From assembly GCA_029259935.1 (NCBI GenBank), contig JAJDEH010000346.1, positions 1 to 17,894 of the forward strand: DNA of 17,894 nucleotides, written 5' to 3'. This document shows positions 6,752 to 14,342 of the stretch, piece by piece. The notes under the pieces were generated by a model. The model searched no databases and was not told the origin of the DNA. It worked only from the letters and a program-made list of their open reading frames with translations. Position 1 is the stretch's first letter, and each line of letters opens with the position of its first letter. This DNA is from Planctomycetota bacterium (lineage in GTDB: Bacteria; Planctomycetota; Planctomycetia; Pirellulales; Pirellulaceae). Made by a program: the position numbers and the translations under genes.

Positions 6752-8377
6752 TTATCCGCTCAAGTATTGCAGATAGTTGTAAATCCACGGCGGCGTCCAC
6801 GGGTTTAGCGAGGCGTAGTGCGCCGAGAAGATGCTGACCGCGAGGGCAACATAAGCCATGATTCGCAACCACCGATTGTTCGAGCAGGTGTCGGCGGCCG
6901 GTATCAGGCAAATCAGCCAGAGCGGCGTGAACCAAAACATCCACCTTAGGCCGCAAGTGACGCCTCCATAATTTCGGTCTTTCAGGGGGCGGGCGATATA
7001 GAACAGCAGACAGACCAGCGACAGGGTGACGATCATTAGGGTCAGGGCACGGAGACTGGGTGGCCGACGGCCGAACAACATGATGCCCATGCCGAGGACC
7101 GCCAGGATCCAGATCGGAGTTAGCGAAAAAATACCGTGATGACCGACCAGCATGTGCATCGCGTAAGTCAGCCGACTTGGTTCGCCGCAATCAACGCCAG
7201 TTTTTTCCGTCAACCAGTAGCTGCCGGGATATTCATACCATTGGTCCCAGGCATGAATCTGAATCGCCGGTCGCTCCCTGGAAAAATATAAGACGGCGTA
7301 GCGCTGTTCGCTTTTCGGATCGGAAAGCTCCCACCGCGATGCGATCTCTTCACCCTTCCATGTGGGTTGGAGCATTCGCGCGGCATCGAGCGTGGCCGCC
7401 GAAGAAATTCCCAGATCTCTTTCCAACTCGGGCCGATGCGTGAGCAATTCCCGCCTCGCCGCTTCTAGCGAGTCGATCGGCTGAACGGAGCAAGTCTTTA
7501 CCAACTTGCCGTCCCTGCGATGGGCGTAGGCCGGCCGCCAGCTATCGTGAGCCAAGTGGTTGGTATAGAAGAAGCCGGCGAACACGACCGCCGCCGCCGG
7601 CAGAAAGGCCGCCGCGGTTTTCCCTGGAGACTTCCACAGCACGGCCACTCCGATCGCGCAGAAGAACGATAGCGCCGGCAGTTCGTTAGCCGCGGCGAAG
7701 GCCGAAAACAGGCCCGCCAATGCAAACCACCACCATTGCCGTTCGCCCCCGTACCAGATTACTACCGCCGCATGGACCGCGATGGCCACGCTGATGGCCG
7801 CCGGCAGATGGTTGTTCAACGTTACGCCGAAGGTGGTGAGGAACGTGCCGAAGGTCGCGGCCGCCATCACGAACATGCGGCCCCAATCGGTTCGGCCGTA
7901 TCGTTCGACCAAGCGCGCCATGAGAATAAAATAGATCACCAACGGAACGACGTTGGTCAGCACTAGCATCAAGCGGGCCACATAGAATGGGTTCCGCCGA
8001 AGGGTTGCTCCGGTCGCCTGCTGAATCACCCAATATTTGCCCGCCAGCAACGTCGGTAACAACGTTGGCTTGCTGGAATAGAAATGCTGCCGACCGTCGT
8101 GGCCGCGATGTCGCACCTTGTCGATGGAATCCCAGTCGCCACCGCGATTCGATTCGTCCCGCCGGATAACCTCGTCGATCACATAGGTGCCATGATCGAC
8201 CAACGATCGAATGGTCGACCAACGACTGCGATCGTTGGCGCTGTGAAACGGCGTTCTGCCGTGGGGGGCGGCGACGGTCAGGATGCGCCCCACCAAGGCG
8301 CTGCACGAGATCAAGATCAACAACCCGTAAACCAGGTAACGCAGTCGGGTGGTTCGTTCGTCGCTTTGGTCGGCCAT
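6752..8377 (-). CDS. Large multi-pass membrane protein with GT-C-like layout
   Basis: I cannot name a family with certainty. The 541-residue protein has one hydrophobic segment at about 13-37, then a long polar loop (about 40-130) with NDRSRW (48-53), TYVIDEV (64-70) and FYSSKPTLLP (99-108). A run of membrane segments follows (about 130-270, with NNHLPAA at 188-194 and NELPALSF at 231-238), then a second polar region of about 130 residues, then several more membrane segments to the C-terminus. A first extracytoplasmic loop with acidic residues after one helix, followed by many helices, resembles GT-C glycosyltransferases, which use lipid-linked sugars. That function is inference from layout only. 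The gene has intergenic gaps on both sides, a promoter candidate at 8419-8447, and a stem-loop after its stop. Confidence 0.8.
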   Translation of the reverse strand: MADQSDERTTRLRYLVYGLLILISCSALVGRILTVAAPHGRTPFHSANDRSRWSTIRSLVDHGTYVIDEVIRRDESNRGGDWDSIDKVRHRGHDGRQHFYSSKPTLLPTLLAGKYWVIQQATGATLRRNPFYVARLMLVLTNVVPLVIYFILMARLVERYGRTDWGRMFVMAAATFGTFLTTFGVTLNNHLPAAISVAIAVHAAVVIWYGGERQWWWFALAGLFSAFAAANELPALSFFCAIGVAVLWKSPGKTAAAFLPAAAVVFAGFFYTNHLAHDSWRPAYAHRRDGKLVKTCSVQPIDSLEAARRELLTHRPELERDLGISSAATLDAARMLQPTWKGEEIASRWELSDPKSEQRYAVLYFSRERPAIQIHAWDQWYEYPGSYWLTEKTGVDCGEPSRLTYAMHMLVGHHGIFSLTPIWILAVLGMGIMLFGRRPPSLRALTLMIVTLSLVCLLFYIARPLKDRNYGGVTCGLRWMFWFTPLWLICLIPAADTCSNNRWLRIMAYVALAVSIFSAHYASLNPWTPPWIYNYLQYLSG

Positions 8378-8418
8378 ATACCCATCATGAACGGTGCGCG
8401 GAAATCGACAAGGCTACC

Positions 8419-8447
8419 AGTATAAATCCACGGGAGCCGAATGGCAG
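8419..8447 (-). promoter_or_regulatory. Candidate promoter for the GT-C-like membrane protein
   Basis: On the minus strand CTGCCA (4 of 6 to the -35 consensus) at 8442-8447 is followed by 17 bases and TATACT (5 of 6 to the -10 consensus) at 8419-8424. The -10 box lies about 42 bases before the ATG at 8377. Plausible but weak at -35. Confidence 0.33.
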
Positions 8448-8522
8448 TCGAAAGGGGAATTCGGGAAATTTCGGGCCGAAGCGTTGCGGAATTCTTCGCG
8501 GAGCGGCACCGCGAGTCGACGC

Positions 8523-8538
8523 GCGGATCAAGATCCGC
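8523..8538. other. Near-perfect 16 bp palindrome in the intergenic gap
   Basis: GCGGATC and GATCCGC flank a two-base centre. It lies about 75 bp upstream of the candidate -35 box at 8442-8447, so it could be a protein-binding site; function unknown. Confidence 0.35.
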
Positions 8539-8605
8539 CGACACTTAGACCAGCGCGGATGGAGGACCAAGATTCGCCTTCGTGGCAGCTTCCGCCGTGC
8601 GCGTG

Positions 8606-8635
8606 CCAAGGCCGACCTCGCCGATTCCGCCTTGG
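8606..8635 (-). other. Stem-loop 14 bases after the MFS stop codon
   Basis: A perfect seven-base-pair stem (CCAAGGC with GCCTTGG) closes a 16-base loop. Its place just after the transporter stop suggests an mRNA 3' end or protective hairpin. No T-run follows on the gene strand, so I do not call a rho-independent terminator. Confidence 0.45.
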
Positions 8636-8649
8636 AAAGAGTAGTACCG

Positions 8650-9948
8650 CTAGCGCATCAGCGATTGGTCGAGTACGGTGCCTCGTGGGTTCAACAGCAG
8701 CCAGAACACACAGGCACCCAAATACAAAACGCCGAACAAGGCCAGCACGGCGTCCCAGGGCAGAAATTCGATTAATTCAGGCACTAAACGGATGAAGGCA
8801 AAGGCACCCAGGTTGCCCACCATGTTCATGGTGCCGAACAGAATGGCCGTGTGCCGGCCGCCCATGTCGATGGTCACTGTATACGCGCACGGTCCGCCGA
8901 CCGCCGCGCAAAATGTACCGAGACTGATCGTGACCACCGCCAAAAGCGGATTCTCGATAAAGTAGGCACCGCCGACGAACAAAGCACACATCAGCATGCT
9001 GATGGACGCGACTCCGCTGCGAGCGAACCAGCGGTTTCCGGTTCTCACCAGAATGAAGTCGGAAATCGAGCCGCCGATAAACGCACCCGTCACGATGCCG
9101 ATCAGTGGCAAGCTGTTCAGGAAGCCGGACTGTTCGACCGAGACCCCGCGAGTCTCTTGCAGGTACGTGGCAAACCAAGTTGAAAAGAAGATCTGACCCG
9201 CCGCCCGGCAAAACTGCTGCCCACAAATCCACCATGTCGGCGGGCTGAGATAGACGCGCAACCAATCGCCGGACGACTTTTCCTTCGGAGGCGGCTGATT
9301 GCGCAGGATGAGATCCCGTTCCGCTTGGTTGGTCCAACCGTGCTTGGCCGGCGAGTCGCGAAACCACAGATAAAACACCATCGCGAACACAATTCCCAAT
9401 ACACTGTAACTTGCAAACGTAATTCGCCAGCCGACGCGTGTAACCAACACGCCGGTAAGGGCAATGCCGACCGCTCCGCCAATCGACATAAAGCTGGCCA
9501 GGGAACCGCTGGCGACAGCCCGGCCAGTAACCGGAAACCACTTGCCAATCGTCGCGGTCGCCGCGGGAAACAGTCCTGCCTGGGCCAGCCCATTGGCAAC
9601 GCGTGACAGCACGAGCAGCGGCATGCCAAACGCAAAGCTCATCGCCGACGTCGCCAACGACCAGGCGACCGCGAAGCCTGGAATAGCCCAACGGCTGCCG
9701 CGTAGGTTTCCAATCCAACCCATGGGGATCTGCCCCAACGCATAGGCCAGAAAAAAGCTGCTCATGACCCACCCCATCGCCCGTTCCGTCAAGCCAAGTT
9801 CGGCGCGGATCGTGCTTTCGGCCACGCCGATGCTGTTGCGGCACAAGTAGGCAATCGATGCCGCCAGGCACAGACCCGCTAAAACAACGAAACGCACCAG
9901 CGTCGGTGTTTCGGCATGGACGATTTTGGACGGTTTGGGTTCATTCAT
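8650..9948 (-). CDS. MFS transporter of the anion:cation symporter (ACS) type
   Basis: The 432-residue protein has about twelve hydrophobic segments in two halves joined by a polar central loop (about residues 205-235). N-terminal features are typical of the ACS family of the major facilitator superfamily: YLCRNSIGVA (34-43) in the first helix, and FFLAYALGQIPMGWIGNLRG (65-84) spanning helix 2 and the loop-2-3 motif. ACS members import organic anions such as sugar acids (hexuronates, glucarate, galactonate) with protons or sodium; the substrate here cannot be read from the sequence. A link with breakdown of acidic glycans would fit the lyase at the left end but is inference. The ATG at 9948 gives a full N-terminus without overlap. 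It stands alone between gaps of about 250 and 270 bp, with a hairpin in its leader (9977-9999) and another after its stop. Confidence 0.9.
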   Translation of the reverse strand: MNEPKPSKIVHAETPTLVRFVVLAGLCLAASIAYLCRNSIGVAESTIRAELGLTERAMGWVMSSFFLAYALGQIPMGWIGNLRGSRWAIPGFAVAWSLATSAMSFAFGMPLLVLSRVANGLAQAGLFPAATATIGKWFPVTGRAVASGSLASFMSIGGAVGIALTGVLVTRVGWRITFASYSVLGIVFAMVFYLWFRDSPAKHGWTNQAERDLILRNQPPPKEKSSGDWLRVYLSPPTWWICGQQFCRAAGQIFFSTWFATYLQETRGVSVEQSGFLNSLPLIGIVTGAFIGGSISDFILVRTGNRWFARSGVASISMLMCALFVGGAYFIENPLLAVVTISLGTFCAAVGGPCAYTVTIDMGGRHTAILFGTMNMVGNLGAFAFIRLVPELIEFLPWDAVLALFGVLYLGACVFWLLLNPRGTVLDQSLMR

Positions 9949-9976
9949 TGGCTGGCGGCGGCGTGAAGGTCAAGGG

Positions 9977-9999
9977 GATCCGTGCGGCTCACACGGATC
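9977..9999 (-). repeat. Hairpin with shared core TGTGAGCCGCA, copy 2
   Basis: GATCCGTG and CACGGATC form an eight-base-pair stem around the loop CGGCTCA (plus strand). The core of eleven bases equals that of the hairpin at 6697-6721, but the outer six base pairs are unrelated. It lies 28 bases upstream of the MFS start, hence in its leader. Confidence 0.7.
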
Positions 10000-10099
10000 G
10001 ACGGGGCGGCAGAGCTGCGCGCCGCGGCAGCGTTTGCGCGGTCGCGACGGGTCCATGATACACTCTAGAACCGTCGCCTCGTGAGGCCAATCAAGCCAA

Positions 10100-10122
10100 G
10101 CGCCGATTCGGTCAGTCGGCGC
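10100..10122. other. Strong stem-loop between the DUF1559 and MFS genes
   Basis: GCGCCGATT and AGTCGGCGC pair over nine positions, with one G-T wobble in plus-strand RNA, around a five-base loop. It is 74 bases after the DUF1559 stop (10197). Read on the minus strand it is followed by a loosely T-rich stretch (TTGGCTTGATT), so it could act as a weak terminator; the wobble becomes an A-C mismatch there. Confidence 0.45.
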
Positions 10123-10196
10123 GGATTCGAAGAACCAGCTACGAGCAACCGCCCGAGGGCTAAAAAGACAGAATTTCGCCAAGAGGCAGGCTAATG

Positions 10197-11237
10197 CTAA
10201 TACGCTTCGCCCCGGTCGCGCGTTGCCATGGCGCGCCACACCTCGATTTCAATCGAGTCGTCGATCGTGCGCACCGACGCGTCCACTAGGACGGTCTGCA
10301 CTACGTTGGGATGATAGCTGCGCGAGGTAATAAGGGCGTAGGTGGGACTGCCCGCGCTGCCGTTCTTTCCCTCCTGCCATGAGTTGTAATCCACATCGAC
10401 CAGTTCGCCGCCGTTGTCGTAGGGCACAAAAGTATTCGGCTTCATGGTGGCAGTGAAGCCAGTATGATGCACGCGGCCATCGGGCCATTCCGTGTGGCCG
10501 GTGATCTTGTATTGGGCACCGGTGGCGGCGATGGCGGCGGCTTCGTCTGGCGTGGCGGGCGGCGTTTTCACCGGCGAGCCGCCGTTTCGTAAATAGGGTT
10601 GCCAAGCCTTGACTTCGGCCGCCAGCAAGGTGTTCGTCGTTCCGTCATGGACATCCGCGAACGACAAATCGGCATTGGGATAGAAAATGCCGTCGCCGCC
10701 GCGGTCGCGAGCCGGGTCGTACACAAACCAGGTTCCCAGATTGAACCCGTAGTTGGTCGCATAAAGGTGGACCTTTCCTTTGCCCGGGTCGCGTTCGACG
10801 CGGGAGCCGCCATCGTTGGGACATTGAAACGTATAGATTCGCAACTTGTGAATCGCCTCCTGAAAATCCCAAGCCGTATTCACATCCACCACGTCGTACA
10901 GATTCCCCTGTTCCAGGTAGGGCAGAATCCTGCCGTGAACTCCCCACGACCCGTTGTTCGCCGTGGCCGTGGTTTCCAAATCGATCAGCGCACTCGGAGG
11001 AAGCCGCCGGTAGATATCGTGGTAGTTGTGGACTGCCAATCCAAGTTGTCGCAGATTGTTCTGGCACTTAGTTTTGCGAGCGGACTCGCGGGCCGCTTGA
11101 ACGGCGGGCAACAAGAGAGCGACCAGGATTCCGATCACGGCAAGCACGACAAGCAGTTCCACCAGGGTAAAAGCGGCTCTTCTTCGGTGATCGGGAATCC
11201 CCACGGGGCGGTAGGGGCTGATTCGAGTTCGAGTCAT
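10197..11237 (-). CDS. DUF1559 protein with prepilin-type N-terminal signal
   Basis: From the ATG at 11237 the protein has 346 residues. A basic leader (DHRRRAA, 16-22) precedes the type III signal FTLVELLVVLAVIGILVALL (23-42), with Glu27 as residue 5 of the mature form. Then comes LLPAVQAARESARKTKCQNN (41-60), typical of the large planctomycete DUF1559 family, and a beta-rich body. The predicted cleavage follows Ala22 rather than the usual Gly. The C-terminal family motif H-x9-DG appears as SYHPNVVQTVLVDASV, so the last Gly is Ala. The frame extends to a TTG at 11288, but the ATG gives a normal leader length. Such proteins are thought to be processed by a prepilin peptidase and to act in the cell envelope or a type II secretion/pilus-like system; the precise role is unknown. 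It has wide gaps on both sides and no partner nearby. Confidence 0.93.
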   Translation of the reverse strand: MTRTRISPYRPVGIPDHRRRAAFTLVELLVVLAVIGILVALLLPAVQAARESARKTKCQNNLRQLGLAVHNYHDIYRRLPPSALIDLETTATANNGSWGVHGRILPYLEQGNLYDVVDVNTAWDFQEAIHKLRIYTFQCPNDGGSRVERDPGKGKVHLYATNYGFNLGTWFVYDPARDRGGDGIFYPNADLSFADVHDGTTNTLLAAEVKAWQPYLRNGGSPVKTPPATPDEAAAIAATGAQYKITGHTEWPDGRVHHTGFTATMKPNTFVPYDNGGELVDVDYNSWQEGKNGSAGSPTYALITSRSYHPNVVQTVLVDASVRTIDDSIEIEVWRAMATRDRGEAY

Positions 11238-11497
11238 GATGTCTAGCAGGGTGAATGAGCGGATGGTGAAGTTGCGCGCGATTCTCAAGTAGAATCAGCA
11301 CTCGATCGCTCAGTAAGCAATTTTTGTGCCGTCCAGCTCATTGTAATTCAAGCGAAAACCGGTGAATGGGCGTTGTTTGGTGTCGATTTTCTCGACGCTG
11401 CTGCCGAATGATCCGACACTCGGCTGCTCGAATTCGGAGCATCCAAACGGCGAGCCTGACGTGGGCTGGCTGCACAATCCGGTCAATGACGATCTGA
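11238..11497. other. Intergenic stretch of 260 bp without a supported gene
   Basis: An open minus-strand frame runs through it to 11310 but begins deep inside the toroid gene in another frame and has no recognisable similarity. A small GTCGA/TCGAC stem with a five-base loop lies at 11382-11396. No convincing promoter was found, although an own promoter for the DUF1559 gene would be expected here. Confidence 0.4.
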
Positions 11498-12733
11498 TTA
11501 CTCGTCGTCCACGCAGCGATGCAGCGTCATCAGCGCGAACGCCGTTCCGTAGGGATGGTGGTAACTGTACAGCGGATAATCCCACCAACACCCGTTCTTC
11601 TCCTGCCGGTCCAACATCAACTTGGCCAGCATCGCTTGATAAGGCGCACGCTCGTCGGTCGGCAACTCTTGGATGCAATATCCGGCGTAGTAGTGGCCAA
11701 AATAGTAGAAATATCCCGCGACTTGAAACCACGATTCGTGTGGCACGGGTCGTTTGCGACCGATGTCCAGCCAGCCGTTGCGAACGTACAGCCGATAAAG
11801 CCAGTTCTTCAGTACATTGTCGGTGATCTTGTCGTCACCCCACATCCGCAGCGCTACGTTGCAACACTGCGAACGCCCCAGACTGCCGCCCGGCCGATTG
11901 ATTCCCGACATCGGGCGAGTCTTCAAATACTCGCCATACATGTAACTGAAGTCCTTCTTTTGCTGCCGCTGCGTTGCCGCGACAGCTCGCTTGACGACCT
12001 TTGAGGGCGGCTCGAGCCCAATCGCCTTGGCTTCCGCGAATGCTACTAGGACCGCTCCGTTGACAAAACTGATCGAACTCGACGTCGGCTTGCGAGCCTG
12101 ATAACGAAAGTCGTAATAGCCCCAACCACCGTCGACCGATTCGTAGCGCGACAACATGTCGAACTGCTTGCGAATCATCTCTTCGATTTGGTTCTGCTTG
12201 GTGGAGTCACCTTCATGACGATCCCACAAACGGGCGAGTGCTTGAATCGAGTAGGCGTGTCCCCACACGTTGTAGATCGCATCGCCCGTCGCACGGCGCA
12301 AATCGCCCAGATGCTCATGGAGCCACGCTTCCGCCCGGTCAATCGCCGCATCGACATTGTCGCCGTGGCCCACCTCAAGCAACGCCGAGATACACAACGA
12401 CGTGGTCGCCGCCCGAAACGCGTGATGGGCCCCAGGAACCGGAGCGTAGATATTCAGCCCCTTGGTCATGGTCGCCGAACCCCACGAACCGTTCTTATTC
12501 TGAGATCGCAGCAAGAAGTGCACACCTCGATTGATCGAATCTTTGATTTGGTTGGAGGTTGGCGCGTCGATCTTGGGCAACGTCGGCGGGTGGCTGAAAT
12601 CAAGCGCATTGTGCAGAATGGCCGATTGTTTACCGCCGCGATCCGCTGCTCCCTCCTGCGCGACCGCGAACGGCGCCAAAAGGCACCACGGCAACGCAAT
12701 CAAAGCGGCGAAGATGGGCTTGAAGTGGCGCAT
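11498..12733 (-). CDS. Secreted prenyltransferase/squalene-cyclase-repeat (alpha/alpha-toroid) protein
   Basis: The 411-residue protein begins with a signal peptide (basic start, hydrophobic 7-24, likely cut near AVAQ, 23-26), so it is exported. The body has the repeats of the terpenoid-cyclase/prenyltransferase toroid fold: QNKNGSWG (78-85), DGGWGYYDF (201-209) and QEKNGCWWDYP (377-387), each resembling the QW motif, plus YGTAFALMTL (395-404). The DxDD acid of squalene-hopene cyclases is not seen, so hopanoid cyclisation is unlikely; such exported proteins are common in Planctomycetes and have no agreed function. The gene starts 8 bp after the adaptor stop and its Shine-Dalgarno overlaps that stop, so the two are translated from one mRNA. 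A peptide- or glycan-binding role for the toroid is only a guess. Confidence 0.88.
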   Translation of the reverse strand: MRHFKPIFAALIALPWCLLAPFAVAQEGAADRGGKQSAILHNALDFSHPPTLPKIDAPTSNQIKDSINRGVHFLLRSQNKNGSWGSATMTKGLNIYAPVPGAHHAFRAATTSLCISALLEVGHGDNVDAAIDRAEAWLHEHLGDLRRATGDAIYNVWGHAYSIQALARLWDRHEGDSTKQNQIEEMIRKQFDMLSRYESVDGGWGYYDFRYQARKPTSSSISFVNGAVLVAFAEAKAIGLEPPSKVVKRAVAATQRQQKKDFSYMYGEYLKTRPMSGINRPGGSLGRSQCCNVALRMWGDDKITDNVLKNWLYRLYVRNGWLDIGRKRPVPHESWFQVAGYFYYFGHYYAGYCIQELPTDERAPYQAMLAKLMLDRQEKNGCWWDYPLYSYHHPYGTAFALMTLHRCVDDE

Positions 12734-12738
12734 GGTGG

Positions 12739-12743
12739 CTCCT
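12739..12743 (-). promoter_or_regulatory. Ribosome binding site overlapping the upstream stop codon
   Basis: On the minus strand the adaptor ends in TAG, and the same bases form AGGAG, five bases before the toroid ATG (TAGGAGCCACCATG). This arrangement points to coupled translation. Confidence 0.65.
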
Positions 12744-14202
12744 ACTTTTCGCTCTTGGGCAATACGACTTTGTCGCCCGCTTTCAATCCCGAAACGATTT
12801 CCGTCTTGCCGCCCGACTGCTTGCCAACCTTGACAATTTGTCTTTTTGGTTCCTTGCCTTTGACGTGCAGGTTCACATAGTGCCGCTTTTTGGCGTCCTG
12901 ATGAACCGCCGCGCTGGGAACGGCCAGCGCGTCATTCTTTTGATAAGCGAGCAAGGCCACGGAACACGTCATGGCCGGCATGATTGGCGGATCGTTGTTT
13001 TGCAGCTTGAGGGTCACCACGCTGTCGAATTTGTTGGGCGCGTGGGGCACATGGGAAATCGATTTGACCTTGCTGGGCAGCGACCGATCCGGATAGGCGG
13101 TCGGAGTCACCGAACCGCTGGTGCCGGCCGTAACGTGTCGCAGCGATTTTTCTTCGAGGTTGATGCGAACTTGCAGCGCTTGCGGGTTGGCGATGGTGGC
13201 CAACAACTGGTTCTTAGCAACCGTTTTTCCTGCTTCCAGCCGCACGGTGGGCGTCTTGCGCGTATCCGACACGCTGCCGTAGTCGATCTTTCCGTAGTAC
13301 AAGATGCCGTCCATCGGCGCGTCGAGGACCAGCTTTTGCCGGTCGGCCCGCAGCTCTTTCAAATCCTGACGTTGCTTATCCAGTTTTTGCTTTTCCTGTT
13401 CGAATTGAATCGCCCCGCGCTCGCGGGCAATTTGTGCCGTTCGTTTGGCTTTGTCGTAGGCGAGCTGTTGGCGGGCGATCGCGTCTTGACGGCTTTCCAC
13501 ATCCCGAGGAATTGACCGCGCGAGTGTCTGCTTGGCTTGCAATTCCGAAGTCTCCAAACGTCGCTTTGCGTTTTCGACCGATTGCTTGGCCCGCTTCAGG
13601 ACAATCTCTTCCGACTCTTCGGTGAGTTCATCTTCCTTGTACATCTTTTCCAGTTGCTTCAGCTCTTCCATGGCATTTTCCAAAGACGACCGCGACGACT
13701 TCAAACTGAATGCGACCGACTTTTCCCGTTGCCCACGGTCGACTCGCATGAAGTAATCGAAATCTTGTCGGGCGTTGCGCTGGGTTCTCTCCACGATGGC
13801 TTGGTTCAGCTTTTGCGTTTCGGCCTGTTGCCGCTTATCCAGTTCCTTTTCCTGAAACGCCAATTCGGCCAATCGCAAATTGGCTTCGGCGTCGCGCAGT
13901 TGCCGGTCGGCTGCTTTGGTTTCGAACCAGATAATGGGCTGGCCCTTGCGGACCTTGCTGCCGTGCGGCAGAACCTTTTGAATCACCAGGCTGGCAATTT
14001 GATCGGTGTCCACCTTGACGGCCTGAGTACTGGTTGACTCAAAGACGCCCGACAACTTGACCTCGATTTTGAACGGGGCCGGCTTGACGGTGTGGATGGA
14101 AGGTTCTTGGGGTGGCGCGTCGCTCGGACTCGCTTCTTGACCCATGGAAATCGTTGCCAGGAAAAGCACAAAGACGGAAGTTAATAAAGGCCGCAAGATC
14201 AT
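12742..14202 (-). CDS. Periplasmic adaptor protein of the HlyD/RND membrane-fusion type
   Basis: The 486-residue protein has a cleavable-looking signal peptide (hydrophobic 5-19, cut near MGQ 20-22). Next comes a split biotinyl-lipoyl-like domain: first half IQKVLPHGSKVRKGQPI (74-90), second half LVLDAPMDGILYYGK (291-305). Between them lies a very long charged coiled-coil hairpin (about 96-290). A beta-barrel domain (about 340-420) and a membrane-proximal domain (VPSAAVHQDA 428-437, IVSGLKAGDKVVLP 469-482) complete the adaptor order. Adaptors bridge an inner-membrane transporter to an outer-membrane channel, but no ABC, RND or MFS pump gene or TolC gene is adjacent; the next gene is the toroid protein. 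GGAG lies nine bases before the ATG. The 140 bp upstream hold a large inverted repeat. The partner may be encoded elsewhere, or the protein may serve a different envelope role. Confidence 0.88.
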   Translation of the reverse strand: MILRPLLTSVFVLFLATISMGQEASPSDAPPQEPSIHTVKPAPFKIEVKLSGVFESTSTQAVKVDTDQIASLVIQKVLPHGSKVRKGQPIIWFETKAADRQLRDAEANLRLAELAFQEKELDKRQQAETQKLNQAIVERTQRNARQDFDYFMRVDRGQREKSVAFSLKSSRSSLENAMEELKQLEKMYKEDELTEESEEIVLKRAKQSVENAKRRLETSELQAKQTLARSIPRDVESRQDAIARQQLAYDKAKRTAQIARERGAIQFEQEKQKLDKQRQDLKELRADRQKLVLDAPMDGILYYGKIDYGSVSDTRKTPTVRLEAGKTVAKNQLLATIANPQALQVRINLEEKSLRHVTAGTSGSVTPTAYPDRSLPSKVKSISHVPHAPNKFDSVVTLKLQNNDPPIMPAMTCSVALLAYQKNDALAVPSAAVHQDAKKRHYVNLHVKGKEPKRQIVKVGKQSGGKTEIVSGLKAGDKVVLPKSEK

Positions 14203-14263
14203 GATGGAATTCTCCCAGGTTCGCTGTGGCTACCTCATCGCCCTAATATGATCGTTCACTGAC

Positions 14264-14336
14264 GGGCGGAAGTCCACTAGCTGGAATGGTTGTTTTGCTC
14301 ATTTCGAGGTGGCAGTCTCGTAGTGGAGATCCGCCC
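14264..14336 (-). repeat. Long imperfect inverted repeat between a methyltransferase and the adaptor
   Basis: Arms GGGCGGAAGTCCAC (14264-14277) and GTGGAGATCCGCCC (14323-14336) pair at 12 of 14 positions around a 45-base loop, which holds a small CGAG/CTCG stem. After a five-base bulge the pairing can extend by CTGAC/GTCAG, which takes in the methyltransferase stop codon (14343-14345). No T-run follows. It may be an mRNA 3' structure, a processing site or a binding site. Confidence 0.6.
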
Positions 14337-14342
14337 ATGTCG

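Noticed and set aside
8385..8609. Minus-strand Arg-rich frame of 74 codons in the gap above the membrane protein
   Set aside because: Arg-rich frames are common by chance in GC-rich DNA; it covers the promoter candidate and palindrome and has no recognisable motif.
8777..9871. Long open frame of 364 codons on the same strand as the MFS gene
   Set aside because: It is a shifted frame fully inside the transporter gene, rich in Arg, Gly and His, with no helices or known motifs.
9970..10239. Minus-strand frame of 89 codons between the DUF1559 and MFS genes
   Set aside because: It begins inside the DUF1559 gene, runs through two hairpins and shows no similarity or ribosome binding site.
11310..11732. 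Minus-strand frame whose end (TGFRLNYNELDGTKIAY) looks protein-like
   Set aside because: Over half of it overlaps the toroid gene in another frame, no start lies in the free part with a ribosome binding site, and no family is recognised.
12838..13515. Plus-strand open frame of 225 codons
   Set aside because: It lies antisense to the adaptor coiled coil; the absence of stops follows from the codon use of that gene. The same holds for plus-strand frames at 12188-12880, 10599-11246, 794-1396 and 15945-16460.
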